A stretch of 64,000 nucleotides of DNA from Herbaspirillum sp. AP02. GTDB taxonomy: Bacteria > Pseudomonadota > Gammaproteobacteria > Burkholderiales > Burkholderiaceae_D. The translations under genes and the position numbers were made by a program. The notes below the pieces were generated by a model. That model was not told the DNA's origin. It searched no databases and saw nothing but the letters and a program-made list of their open reading frames with translations. Shown here one piece after another: positions 29,901 to 37,217 of the stretch. Every line of letters starts with the position of its first letter. Position 1 is the first letter of the stretch. Location of the stretch: contig NZ_JADWMY010000006.1 in NCBI RefSeq assembly GCF_015767275.1, forward strand, positions 246,209 through 310,208. Direction: 5' to 3'.

Positions 29901-32840
29901 ATGTTCACCTGCGACACCGAACTTTCCGAGGCCGGCAATGTGGAACTGATCGCCAGCGCCAGGGATGGCAATGGCAATGCGGCTGCCGCCCGTTCCTCGG
30001 TGTGGGTCACCGGGCGTGGCGAAGTCTGGTTCGATGGCGAGAACCAGGACCGCATCGACATCCTGCCCGAGAAAAAGAACTACCAGCCCGGCGAGACCGC
30101 CACCTTCCAGGTGCGCATGCCTTTCCGTCACGCCACCGCGCTGATTGCCGTGGAGCGCGAAGGTGTCATCGACACCCGCGTGGTGCAATTGTCCGGCCAG
30201 GACCCCACCATCAGCGTGCCGATGAAGGCCGAGTACGGTCCCAACGTCTATGTCTCGGTGCTGGCCGTGCGCGGTCGCATGCGCGAGGTGCCGTGGTATT
30301 CCTTCTTCGTCTGGGGCTGGAAGGAGCCGGTCAACTGGTGGCATGAATTCCGTACCTATCAGGGACCCGGTCCCATCGTCGATCTCTCCAAGCCGGCATG
30401 GAAGTTCGGCATCGCCGAAGTCAACGTTGGCGACGCCGGCCATCGCCTGCAGGTGGCGGTGACGACCGACAAGCCCACCTATCCCATCCGCGCCATCGCC
30501 AAGGTGCAAGTGCAGGTGAAACTGCCCAACGGCAAACCGGCCGCCGGTGGCGAATTCGCCCTGGCCGCAGTCGATGAAGCCTTGCTGGAACTGCAGCCCA
30601 ATGGCAGCTGGGATGTCTTGCGCGCCATGCTCCAACGACGCAGCTATGGCGTGGAAACCTCCACCGCCCAGATGCAGGTGGTCGGCAAGCGCCACTACGG
30701 CAAGAAGGCCACCCCGGCCGGTGGCGGCGGTGGTCGCGCGCCCACGCGTGAACTGTTCGACACCCTGCTGGCATGGAACCCCAATGTCACCCTGGATGCA
30801 GAGGGCAGGGCGCAACTGGAGGTGCCGTTGAACGATGCGCTGACTTCCTTCCGCATCGTGGCCATTGCCGAGAATGGCATCAGCGATTTCGGGACCGGCA
30901 GCGTCAGCATCCGCTCCACCCAGGATGTGCAGGTCATCTCCGGCCTGCCGCCACTGGTGCGTGAAGGCGACAGCTTCAACGGGTCAGTCACGGTGCGCAA
31001 CACCACCAGCCGTGATATGAAGATCAAGGTCGCCGCGCGCGCGCAGGGCGGCACAGCGGCCACTGCGCTGATCCTGCCCGAGCGGGAAGTGAACATAGCT
31101 GCAGGGCAGGCTACCGAAGTGATGTGGCCGGTGCAGACGCCGGAAGGCATCAGCCAGCTGGCCTGGGAAATCAGCGCCCAGGAGCAGGGCGGCCAGAAGG
31201 CGAAGGACGCCATGAAGTTCAGCCAGCGCGTGGTACCGGCGGTCCCGGTGACGGTGCAGCAGGCCACCCTGTTCCAGCTGGACAAGAGCGCCGCCCTCAG
31301 CGTCTCCCGCCCGGCCGACAGCCTCCCCGGACGCGGTGGCCTGGCCATCTCGCTCAAGCCCAGCCTGGCCGGTGGCAGTGATGCGCTGACCCGCTACTTC
31401 GTCAACTACCCCTTTGCCTGCCTGGAGCAGAAGACCTCCAAGGCCATCGGCCTGCGCGATGAAGCGGCGTGGCAGAAGATCGTGGCCGACCTGCCGACCT
31501 ATCTCGACGGCGACGGCCTGGCCTACTACTTCCCGCCCAGCGACAGCGGCGCGCGGCGTGGCAGCGACACGCTCACCGCCTACCTGCTGGCGGCCACCAA
31601 CGAGGCTGGCTATGCCATCCCGCCAGCCAGCCGCGACAAGATGCTCGACGGCCTGGCCGGCTTCGTGGAGGGCAAGGTGATGCGCGAATTCTGGTCGCCG
31701 CAGAAGGACCTGGACGTGCGCAAGCTGGCCGCACTGGAAGCCCTGTCGCGCTACAACCGCGTGCAGCCTGCCATGCTCGGATCGATCCAGCTCAACCCCA
31801 ACCAGTGGCCCACCTCCGGCCTGCTGGACTGGATCGCCATCCTGCAGCGGGTCACCGCCATCCCCGAGCGCCAGAAGAAGCTCGACGAGGCGGACCAGAT
31901 CCTGCGCGCCCGCCTGAACTTCCAGGGCACGCGCATGGGCTTCTCCAATGAAGAGGGCGACTACTGGTGGTGGCTCATGAGCAGCGGCGACGCCAACGCC
32001 AACCGCCTGATCCTGCTGGAACTGAACAACCCGGCCTGGCGCGACGACCTGCCGCGCCTGGTGGCCGGCGCCATCGGCCGCCAGCAGCGCGGCCACTGGA
32101 GCACCACCACCGCCAACGTCTGGGGCAGCCTGGCCCTGGAGAAATTCGCCCGCAAGTTCGAATCCGAACCGGTCACTGGCAGCACCCGCGCCACGCTGGA
32201 GCAGGGGGGCGGCAGCAGTGCGACCAGTGCTGCTCAAAGTCTGGCCTGGAGCAGTGCAGCCAACGGCGGCAAGCTGCAACTGCCGTGGCCGGACGGTAAT
32301 GCGCAAGGCGGTAGCGTGCGCTTTACGCAAGAGGGCAATGGCAAGCCCTGGGTCACACTGCAAAGCCTGGCCGCCGTCCCCCTGAAACAGCCATTTGCGG
32401 CCGGCTATCGCATCAGCCGCAAGGTCGAGGCCATCGAGCAGAAACAGGCTGGCGTCTATACCCGTGGCGATGTGCTGCGGGTGACGCTGGACATCGATGC
32501 CCAGAGCGAGATGACCTGGGTCGTCGTCAGCGATCCGGTACCGGGCGGCGCGACCTTGCTGGGTTCCGGCCTGGGGCGTGATTCCACCATCGCCCAGGGC
32601 AAACAGGACAGCCCGCGTGATCGCGGCATGGGCTGGCTGGCCTACGAGGAACGCAGCTTCGAAGCCTATCGCGCCTACTACGAGTCCATGCCCAAGGGCC
32701 GCACCAGCATCAGCTACACCGTGCGCCTGAACAATGCCGGCGAATTCAACCTGCCGCCCACGCGGGTGGAGGCCATGTATGCGCCGGAAATGTTTGGCGA
32801 AGTGCCGAACGCCAAACTGGTCGTCAAGGCGGCACCGTGA
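26970..32840 (+). CDS. Bacterial alpha-2-macroglobulin (thioester type, YfhM-like)
   Basis: A 1956-residue periplasmic protease trap. The N-terminus is a Sec signal peptide ending near PSASA, and no lipobox cysteine is visible, unlike E. coli YfhM. MG-type beta domains follow, with a bait-like region. The thioester motif CLEQ is at residues 1484-1487 (bases 31419-31430), inside a helical alpha/alpha thioester domain (FACLEQKTSKAIGLRD). A receptor-binding-like C-terminal domain starts near YRISRKVEAIEQ. These proteins react covalently with attacking proteases through the thioester. The stop overlaps the GTG start of pbpC (GTGA at 32837-32840). This A2M-PbpC pair is known in other proteobacteria, where it is thought to protect and repair the cell wall during attack. 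Confidence 0.93.
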   Translation: MKHKPIGGAAGRPWMTNWQRQARSLLPAALTLAAALLLPAPSASAAAASVQTFSPQGEVQRISQVRARFSEAMVRFGDPKAASPFDADCAVTGTARWADEKNWVYDFERDLPPGTRCSFTLRSDAHSAAGNAVAGKTRFQFSTGGPAVSRVQPYDDARITEDQAFILYQNGPATEASVRQHLYCEAEGINERIPTKAVGESDRKALLQQFAKGVDPASVTIVQCQQRLPNEAHVKLVWDRGIAAAAAPAIVTSKPQVFSFQVRSEFTASLSCQRENANAACSPILPVTLSFSAPVPRNLAEQIVMNASTGKIKPALDGDKDAAVRELRFKPPFPEKSDFSISLPSGFKDEDGRTLSNAAAFPLKSALADFPPLAKFPAAPFGIIELNADPTLPVTLRRVEAGLQVRGKDGRAMPGKVADLKVDGDQAVIAWLTRLNKYHEKWGDPKKVDSRSVSLLAKEPGAKKLDLPEQKEAKDGEWPFEVIGIPLRDPGFYVVELESQKLGASLLGKPQPMYVRTSALVTNLAVHVKLGRANGAVWVTRLDDARPVADAEIRVSNCEGTPLWQGKTNANGVAMMPALEDACVNRPYSADNADSINGLFVSARKTDDKGRQDMAFALTSWNEGIESWRFNLPTDMDRTATVRATTIFDRSLFRAGETVSMKHVIRTETQQGFGLLRKEDLPTRVRISHLGSGQQYQFPLTWRGNKSAETSLVLPKEAKLGTYDVVLDQGKVDTGARSGEGETEEGYGRGTYVTGSFRVEEFRLPLMQGRITPPKGAQVAIKELPLDLQLNYINGGGAANQAVRVSSLLRSRGVSITGYDGFSFDAPRSDDDSNADDQKIVADKLAVTLDKNGSGRAVIGKLPVLQRPQELLTEMTYSDPNGEVQTISSVTPLWPSAVVVGLRTGNWVSVKKKLTLTAVTLNTAGQPQAGVPVEIRGLARKTNSHRKRMVGGFYAYENDESKQDLGKLCAGKSDQHGMFTCDTELSEAGNVELIASARDGNGNAAAARSSVWVTGRGEVWFDGENQDRIDILPEKKNYQPGETATFQVRMPFRHATALIAVEREGVIDTRVVQLSGQDPTISVPMKAEYGPNVYVSVLAVRGRMREVPWYSFFVWGWKEPVNWWHEFRTYQGPGPIVDLSKPAWKFGIAEVNVGDAGHRLQVAVTTDKPTYPIRAIAKVQVQVKLPNGKPAAGGEFALAAVDEALLELQPNGSWDVLRAMLQRRSYGVETSTAQMQVVGKRHYGKKATPAGGGGGRAPTRELFDTLLAWNPNVTLDAEGRAQLEVPLNDALTSFRIVAIAENGISDFGTGSVSIRSTQDVQVISGLPPLVREGDSFNGSVTVRNTTSRDMKIKVAARAQGGTAATALILPEREVNIAAGQATEVMWPVQTPEGISQLAWEISAQEQGGQKAKDAMKFSQRVVPAVPVTVQQATLFQLDKSAALSVSRPADSLPGRGGLAISLKPSLAGGSDALTRYFVNYPFACLEQKTSKAIGLRDEAAWQKIVADLPTYLDGDGLAYYFPPSDSGARRGSDTLTAYLLAATNEAGYAIPPASRDKMLDGLAGFVEGKVMREFWSPQKDLDVRKLAALEALSRYNRVQPAMLGSIQLNPNQWPTSGLLDWIAILQRVTAIPERQKKLDEADQILRARLNFQGTRMGFSNEEGDYWWWLMSSGDANANRLILLELNNPAWRDDLPRLVAGAIGRQQRGHWSTTTANVWGSLALEKFARKFESEPVTGSTRATLEQGGGSSATSAAQSLAWSSAANGGKLQLPWPDGNAQGGSVRFTQEGNGKPWVTLQSLAAVPLKQPFAAGYRISRKVEAIEQKQAGVYTRGDVLRVTLDIDAQSEMTWVVVSDPVPGGATLLGSGLGRDSTIAQGKQDSPRDRGMGWLAYEERSFEAYRAYYESMPKGRTSISYTVRLNNAGEFNLPPTRVEAMYAPEMFGEVPNAKLVVKAAP

Positions 32841-35116
32841 TCGCCAGCGGCATGCCCTGGTCCCGCTCCGGCGTAGGCTGTGCGCTGGTGCTGGTGCTGG
32901 CCTTGCTGCTGCCGGTCAGCGCGAGCGCGGTATCTTCGTTTGCCGAGGTGCAGCGCGACTTCCTCCCCTCCGAGGCCAGTCTGCTGGACCGCAGCGGCGA
33001 GCTGCTGCAGCGTCTGCGTGTGAACATGGACGAACGCAAGCTCCCCTGGGTGAAGCTGGAAGATGTCTCCCCCGCGCTGCGCCAGGCCCTGATCGCCTCT
33101 GAAGACCGGCGTTTCTATCAGCACAGCGGCATCGACTGGAATGCCGTCGCGGCCTCGGCCTGGGGCAATCTCTGGAATACCCGGACCCGCGGTGCCTCCA
33201 CCATCACCATGCAACTGGCGGGTCTGCTCCATGACGACCTGCGCCGCAAATCCGGCGCACGCACGCTGACGCAGAAGGTCTCGCAGGCGTGGATCGCGCA
33301 ATCGCTGGAACGCAGCTGGCGCAAGGACCAGATCCTGGAGGCCTACCTCAACCTGGTCTCCTTCCGGGGCGAACTGGTGGGCGTGCATGCCTTGTCGCGC
33401 GTCATGTTCGGCAAGCATCCCAGTGGACTGGACCAGGGTGAAGCCGCCATCGCGGTCGCCCTGATCCGCGCCCCCAACGCCACCCCGCGCCGCGTGGCCG
33501 AGCGCGCCTGCGCCATCCTCAAGGAACAGGGCGCCGCCGAACAATGCAATGGCATGGATGGCCGCACCGAACTGGTCCTGGCCCGTGCCGCCGCCAAACG
33601 CGACCTGCCGGGCGCCAGCGATGCACCGCAGCTGGCCCCCCACCTGGCGCGCAAGCTCTTGAACACGGCCGGCCAGCAAGTGCGCTCCACGCTGGACGCG
33701 CCCTTGCAGCGCTTCGCCTCGCAAGCCCTGCGCCATCAACTGGCCGGCCTGGCCGAACGCAACATCGAGGATGGCGCCATCATCGTCATCGACAACGCCA
33801 CCGGTGAGGTGCTGGCCTGGGTCGGCTCCAGTGGCAGCCTGTCGGCGGCCGCCAATGTCGATGGCGTGGTCGCGCAGCGCCAGGCCGGCTCGACGCTCAA
33901 GCCTTTCCTCTACGAACTGGCGATCGAAAGAAAGTGGCTCACGGCGGCCTCGCTGCTGGACGATTCTCCCGTCAATCTCGCCACCAGCGCCGGACTCTAC
34001 ATCCCGCAGAACTACGACAAGCAATACAAGGGGCTGGTCAGCCTGCGTACCTCGCTGGGTTCTTCCCTGAACATCCCGGCCGTGCGCACGCTGGTGATGG
34101 TCACGCCGGAACGCTTCTTCCGCCGCCTGCAGGCACTCGGCTTCAACCTGCGCGAGAGTGGCGACTACTACGGCTACAGCCTGGCCCTGGGCAGTGCCGA
34201 CGTGACTCTGGCCAACCTTGCCAATGCCTATCGCGCATTGGCCAACCAGGGCCGCTACTCCCCCTTGCGCATGCGACTGGATGACGCCCGCACCGCGCCG
34301 CGCCCGGTACCGGTGATGGACGCCGATGCCGCCTACATCATCGGCGACATCCTCTCCGACCGCAGCGCCCGCGCCCGCACCTTCGGCCTGGAGAACGCGC
34401 TGTCCACCCGTATCTGGACCGCGGTCAAGACCGGCACTTCCAAGGACATGCGCGACAACTGGTGCGTCGGCTATTCCTCGCGTTACACCGTCGGCGTGTG
34501 GGTCGGCAATGCCTCCGGTGCCCCGATGTGGGATGTCTCCGGTGTGACCGGCGCCGCACCGGTGTGGCAGGAGGTGATGCAGTACCTGCATGAACGCGGC
34601 CGCGGCGGCAGTCGGGATGACCGCAACAGCCCGCCGCAGAAACCGGCCGGCGTACAGGCCCAGACGATACGTTATGAACAGGATGTGGAGGCCGCCCGCA
34701 CCGAATACTTCCTGCCCGGCACGGCGCAGTCCGAGATCCGCATCGCACACGCGCGCGAAATCCGTCCGGCCATCACCTATCCGACCGCCGGCATGCTGGT
34801 AGCGCTGGACCCGGACATCCCACCTGCACGCCAACGCATCCGCTTCCGCGCCCAGGGTGCGCCGGCAGGAAGCCGCTGGGTGCTGGACGGCAAACGCATG
34901 CCGGAGTCGGTCATGCAGGCAGGGCGGGTCAAGGCGCAGAAGGTGGCTGCTTCATCGCAGCAGAGCGATGTGGAAGAACTCGGTTTCGACTGGATGCCCT
35001 GGCCGGGCCGGCATGTGCTGGCCTTGCAGGATGCGTCGGGCAAGGAGCTCGATAGTCTGCGATTTGAGGTGAGGGGGGCGGTGGAGCGGACGAAGAGCGA
35101 TCCATTGTCTAAATAA
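32837..35116 (+). CDS. pbpC: Penicillin-binding protein 1C
   Basis: PbpC is a bifunctional class A murein synthase of 759 residues. After an N-terminal membrane anchor (VGCALVLVLALLLPVSASA) come the glycosyltransferase motifs EDRRFYQHSGIDW and GASTITMQLAGLL. The transpeptidase motifs are STLK (SxxK) in RQAGSTLKPF, SSLN (SxN), and KTGTSKD. A C-terminal BiPBP_C beta domain (from about ITYPTAGMLVALDPD) ends the protein. It starts with GTG overlapping the A2M stop, so the two are coupled. The last 325 bases, and about 115 bases after the stop, are repeated at 35759-36199. Confidence 0.95.
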   Translation: MIASGMPWSRSGVGCALVLVLALLLPVSASAVSSFAEVQRDFLPSEASLLDRSGELLQRLRVNMDERKLPWVKLEDVSPALRQALIASEDRRFYQHSGIDWNAVAASAWGNLWNTRTRGASTITMQLAGLLHDDLRRKSGARTLTQKVSQAWIAQSLERSWRKDQILEAYLNLVSFRGELVGVHALSRVMFGKHPSGLDQGEAAIAVALIRAPNATPRRVAERACAILKEQGAAEQCNGMDGRTELVLARAAAKRDLPGASDAPQLAPHLARKLLNTAGQQVRSTLDAPLQRFASQALRHQLAGLAERNIEDGAIIVIDNATGEVLAWVGSSGSLSAAANVDGVVAQRQAGSTLKPFLYELAIERKWLTAASLLDDSPVNLATSAGLYIPQNYDKQYKGLVSLRTSLGSSLNIPAVRTLVMVTPERFFRRLQALGFNLRESGDYYGYSLALGSADVTLANLANAYRALANQGRYSPLRMRLDDARTAPRPVPVMDADAAYIIGDILSDRSARARTFGLENALSTRIWTAVKTGTSKDMRDNWCVGYSSRYTVGVWVGNASGAPMWDVSGVTGAAPVWQEVMQYLHERGRGGSRDDRNSPPQKPAGVQAQTIRYEQDVEAARTEYFLPGTAQSEIRIAHAREIRPAITYPTAGMLVALDPDIPPARQRIRFRAQGAPAGSRWVLDGKRMPESVMQAGRVKAQKVAASSQQSDVEELGFDWMPWPGRHVLALQDASGKELDSLRFEVRGAVERTKSDPLSK

Positions 35117-35232
35117 AAAATTTCTTAAATATAGCTATGCGGCCTCGCCGCTGCGGTTTGAACAAGGGAAGATCACAACCATCTCATCTTAGCTTTCGTG
35201 ATAAGTTGCTAACTTTGCGATAGCCTGAGGCT
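34792..35232 (+). repeat. Direct repeat copy 1: pbpC 3' end plus flank
   Basis: This segment covers the last 107 codons of pbpC and about 115 bases beyond the stop. It is nearly identical in its coding part to copy 2 (a few substitutions in the encoded 107 residues) and more diverged after the stop, including a two-base length difference. The offset between copies is 967 bases. Confidence 0.9.
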
Positions 35233-35347
35233 TAACTGAATAATCAGTTTGTGCGCGGGCGCCTTGAATGCCAAGGTCCCACTGATCGTCGGCGCTTCTG
35301 ACGGGATTGGGCGGACGAGAGCCCACTTCGGGGGAGTTGCTACTTAA

Positions 35348-35482
35348 TGGAACAACGCCGCAGATAAGTTCGGCCTGTTCTTGTCGAAGTCTGCCAATCA
35401 AATGATGTTGACAGGTTCTGCAATTGACAAAGTATTTGGCTTTGGCTTGGAAATCAACAAAACAGCGGGGAGTGGTCAGTGA
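35348..35482 (+). pseudogene. C-terminal remnant of a broken gene (toxin-tail candidate 1)
   Basis: After a TAA at 35345 there is an open frame with no start of its own, reading WNNAADKFGLFLSKSANQ and on to GLEINKTAGSGQ. Its TGA overlaps the GTG start of the next gene (GTGA at 35479-35482), the usual coupling of an upstream gene to its partner. Upstream in the same frame another 30 codons are open (ALNAKVPLIVGASDGIG), interrupted by the TAA. No N-terminal part exists, so this looks like the stump of a larger protein. Identity is unknown; a polymorphic toxin tail is an inference from layout. Confidence 0.45.
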
Positions 35483-35703
35483 ACAAGATGGATTGGTTAG
35501 GAACCCTTCGATGCTACGTCTCGGTTGTTTCTTCAGCTATAGCTCTCGGCATCGCATGGGGTATGTTGGGCGCATTCGGCGGTCGCTTCTTGTTCGGCCT
35601 CCAAGAGGTGCAGGCGCTGTTATTTGTTGGATTGCCTGTCGGATTGCTTGTTGTGGTGCTGATGTGGAAGCGGCTACCTCGGATCCTGGGTTTTGACGAG
35701 TAG
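35479..35703 (+). CDS. Small two-helix membrane protein (possible immunity protein)
   Basis: A 74-residue protein with two predicted membrane segments (about residues 12-36, VSVVSSAIALGIAWGMLG, and 42-61, ALLFVGLPVGLLVVVLMW) and the C-terminal tail KRLPRILGFDE. It starts with GTG at 35479, preceded by GGGGAG at a six-base spacing; an ATG at 35488 is possible. I do not recognise a family. Base composition is visibly lower in GC than pbpC and liv. Direct coupling to the broken frame upstream suggests it partnered that gene product, as a membrane immunity protein would, but no function is shown. Confidence 0.6.
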   Translation: MNKMDWLGTLRCYVSVVSSAIALGIAWGMLGAFGGRFLFGLQEVQALLFVGLPVGLLVVVLMWKRLPRILGFDE

Positions 35704-35758
35704 TACGCAGCTTCAGTGTCATCGGCTAAGGTCTTCAGTTTTAAGGCCTTCCCCGTGA

Positions 35759-36199
35759 CATGCTGGTAGCGCTGGACCCGGACATCCCACCGGCACGCCA
35801 GCGCATCCGCTTCCGCGCCCAGGGTGCGCCGGCAGGAAGCCGCTGGGTGCTGGACGGCAAACGCATGCCCGAGTCGGTCATGCAGGCAGGGCGGGTCAAG
35901 GCGGAGAAGGTCGCTGCTTCATCGCAGCAGAACGATGTGGAAGAACTCGGTTTCGACTGGATGCCCTGGCCGGGGCGGCATGTGCTGGCCTTGCAGGATG
36001 CGTCGGGCAAGGAGCTCGATAGTCTGCGATTTGAGGTGAGGGGGGCGGTGGAACGGACGAAGAACGATCTGTTGTCTAAATAAAAAATTTCTTAAATGCA
36101 ATTATGCGGCCTGGTCGGTGCAGTTTGAGCAGGGAAGACCACTACCTCTCATCTTGGCTATCGTGATAAGTTGCGAACTCTGCGATCGCCTGGTGGGCT
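35759..36199 (+). repeat. Direct repeat copy 2: duplicated pbpC 3' end plus flank
   Basis: A second copy of the pbpC tail and its 3' flank. It begins abruptly in mid-domain at the codon for the Met of MLVALDPD and keeps the same stop. At its right edge both copies encode a matching peptide (SHLSFRDKLLTLR in copy 1, SHLGYRDKLRTLR in copy 2), after which the sequences diverge. Confidence 0.9.
35760..36083 (+). pseudogene. Truncated pbpC copy (BiPBP_C domain tail only)
   Basis: An open frame of 107 residues almost identical to the last 107 residues of PbpC (differences include Q/E, S/N and P/L near the end). It contains only the distal part of the BiPBP_C domain, with no signal peptide, glycosyltransferase or transpeptidase. 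The ATG at 35760 is an internal methionine of the parent gene and has no ribosome binding site, so I read it as a gene fragment, not a working gene. Confidence 0.85.
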
Positions 36200-36311
36200 T
36201 GGAGGGCATAACCCTGTGAATGTGGAAGGGACGACGGTCTGGTATTCGGCCTTCAAGTTTTCCGACAAGACGATAAATGTTGGTTCAATTCGAACGCGAC
36301 CGGGGCCGTGA
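36129..36311 (+). pseudogene. C-terminal remnant of a broken gene (toxin-tail candidate 2)
   Basis: An open frame follows a TGA at 36126-36128 and runs to a TGA at 36309-36311. It begins with the peptide shared with copy 1 (SHLGYRDKLRTLR), then becomes unique: SPGGLGGHNPVNVEGTTVWY and on to FKFSDKTINVGSIRTRPGP. It is in the same frame as the duplicated pbpC tail but separated from it by stops. The end abuts the next start codon without a gap. A compact, charged C-terminal domain directly before a small partner gene is the layout of a toxin tail and immunity pair; the family is not recognised. Confidence 0.45.
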
Positions 36312-36671
36312 ATGATGAATAGAAGGTGGAGTCCATTGTCGAATTGGAAGCGAGCCTTGATTAGGGCTCTGCTGCAGGGCCCAGGCCCGAATGACTGCCC
36401 ATCGTTGATCGATCAGCTACTTGAAATGCCGAGTAGCGAGGTGGGCTGCTGGCAACTCGTCTTACGCGGGCGGGAAATGGATCGGCGCCTTGGTGCTGTG
36501 GCATCTCCATTTGTTGGCGATGCGGTTGATGTCGATGGTGTGCCGATTCAGGCTGTTTTAACGCTTGACCGCGATGCAACGCCGATGGAGTTGGAGATCA
36601 TGCGACTCGACGGGCAACCCCTGCAAGCACCAGTTGAGACACTCACATTTGCCTTCGTGAAAGAACGCTGA
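36312..36671 (+). CDS. Small soluble protein, DUF6984-like (possible immunity protein)
   Basis: A 119-residue soluble protein starting ATGATG immediately after the preceding stop, with GGGG about six bases upstream. An N-terminal helix (SNWKRALIRALLQGPG) and a C-terminal half reading VDGVPIQAVLTLDRDATPMELEIMRLDGQPL resemble small DUF6984-type proteins that carry the pattern (V.L..D..G...EL.I...DG.PL). I assign that family from memory and with low certainty. Codon use is less GC-biased than in the surrounding core genes. Its direct succession to a broken upstream frame suggests it is the surviving partner of a lost gene. Confidence 0.6.
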   Translation: MMNRRWSPLSNWKRALIRALLQGPGPNDCPSLIDQLLEMPSSEVGCWQLVLRGREMDRRLGAVASPFVGDAVDVDGVPIQAVLTLDRDATPMELEIMRLDGQPLQAPVETLTFAFVKER

Positions 36672-37178
36672 GTTGGCCGACCTTGATACCACATGCCCAG
36701 TCGGGCGGTGTCAGGTCTTTAGATTGAAGTCTAGACGGGATGCATGACGACGCCCGTGGTCAATCCGTCGAGTAAAGCTGTTCCAAAATGCGTTGCGACC
36801 TCGCCTGATCACTTGAGTGGTTGAGCGGGCTTGGGGCAAACTCCGCTGCACAATGAAAACGCCATATAGCTAGCACCGGCGCGCCGTCTCCTTGGTCGTG
36901 ACCTGTCAGGATGGCGCGTTGCGCGCCAACCACCGCTCCTGACGGGGCAGGTGTAAAGACTCGCAAAAATCCAATGCGACCTCTCGGGTCATCCAGCACA
37001 AAGTCCAGTCGCGTCATGTGTGGACCGCTTTCAACGACCGCGGCCCGGACTCCATGCCAGAACTCTCTCATGCACTGTACGAGCCCTTGGCGCGTTGTCA
37101 GCGAACCTCTTGGGGGGACGTGCGTTCTCGCCCGTCCTGCAAAGTGTGCAGGTGCCTTACGCGTAGACCCTAAAACGC
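36672..37178. other. Mostly gene-free strip between the island genes and tRNA-Leu
   Basis: This 0.5 kb strip lies downstream of the tRNA-Leu 3' end, on the side where integrated elements usually sit. It has one possible minus-strand gene (36760-37071) and no integrase, transposase or readable att repeat. The strip looks like the worn-down edge of a former insertion. Confidence 0.4.
36760..37071 (-). CDS. Hypothetical protein, uncertain
   Basis: An open frame of 103 residues from the ATG at 37071 (MREFWHGVRAAVVESGPHM), with the middle segment LDFVLDDPRGRIGFLRVF followed by an Ala/Gly-rich stretch. It resembles a small globular alpha-beta protein but matches no family I know. The frame also stays open upstream through the tRNA-Leu gene, which shows that open length alone is weak evidence here. 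No clear ribosome binding site. Confidence 0.3.
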   Translation of the reverse strand: MREFWHGVRAAVVESGPHMTRLDFVLDDPRGRIGFLRVFTPAPSGAVVGAQRAILTGHDQGDGAPVLAIWRFHCAAEFAPSPLNHSSDQARSQRILEQLYSTD

Positions 37179-37212
37179 AAAAGGCCGATTGATTTTCATC
37201 AATCGACCTTTT
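37179..37212 (-). terminator. Terminator downstream of tRNA-Leu
   Basis: On the minus strand AAAAGGTCGATTGAT pairs with ATCAATCGGCCTTTT around a GAAA loop, ending in T4, just six bases after the tRNA CCA end. The A-rich left arm makes it partly bidirectional. Confidence 0.88.
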
Positions 37213-37217
37213 ATGTC

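Noticed and set aside
35189..35401. Minus-strand 70-residue open frame in the island
   Set aside because: It lies opposite the plus-strand remnant whose end is coupled to the next gene, and its Pro/Ser-rich sequence has no recognisable features.
35760..36083. The duplicated pbpC tail as an independent small gene
   Set aside because: It begins in the middle of a domain at an internal methionine, lacks a ribosome binding site and a signal peptide, and is best explained as a duplicated fragment.
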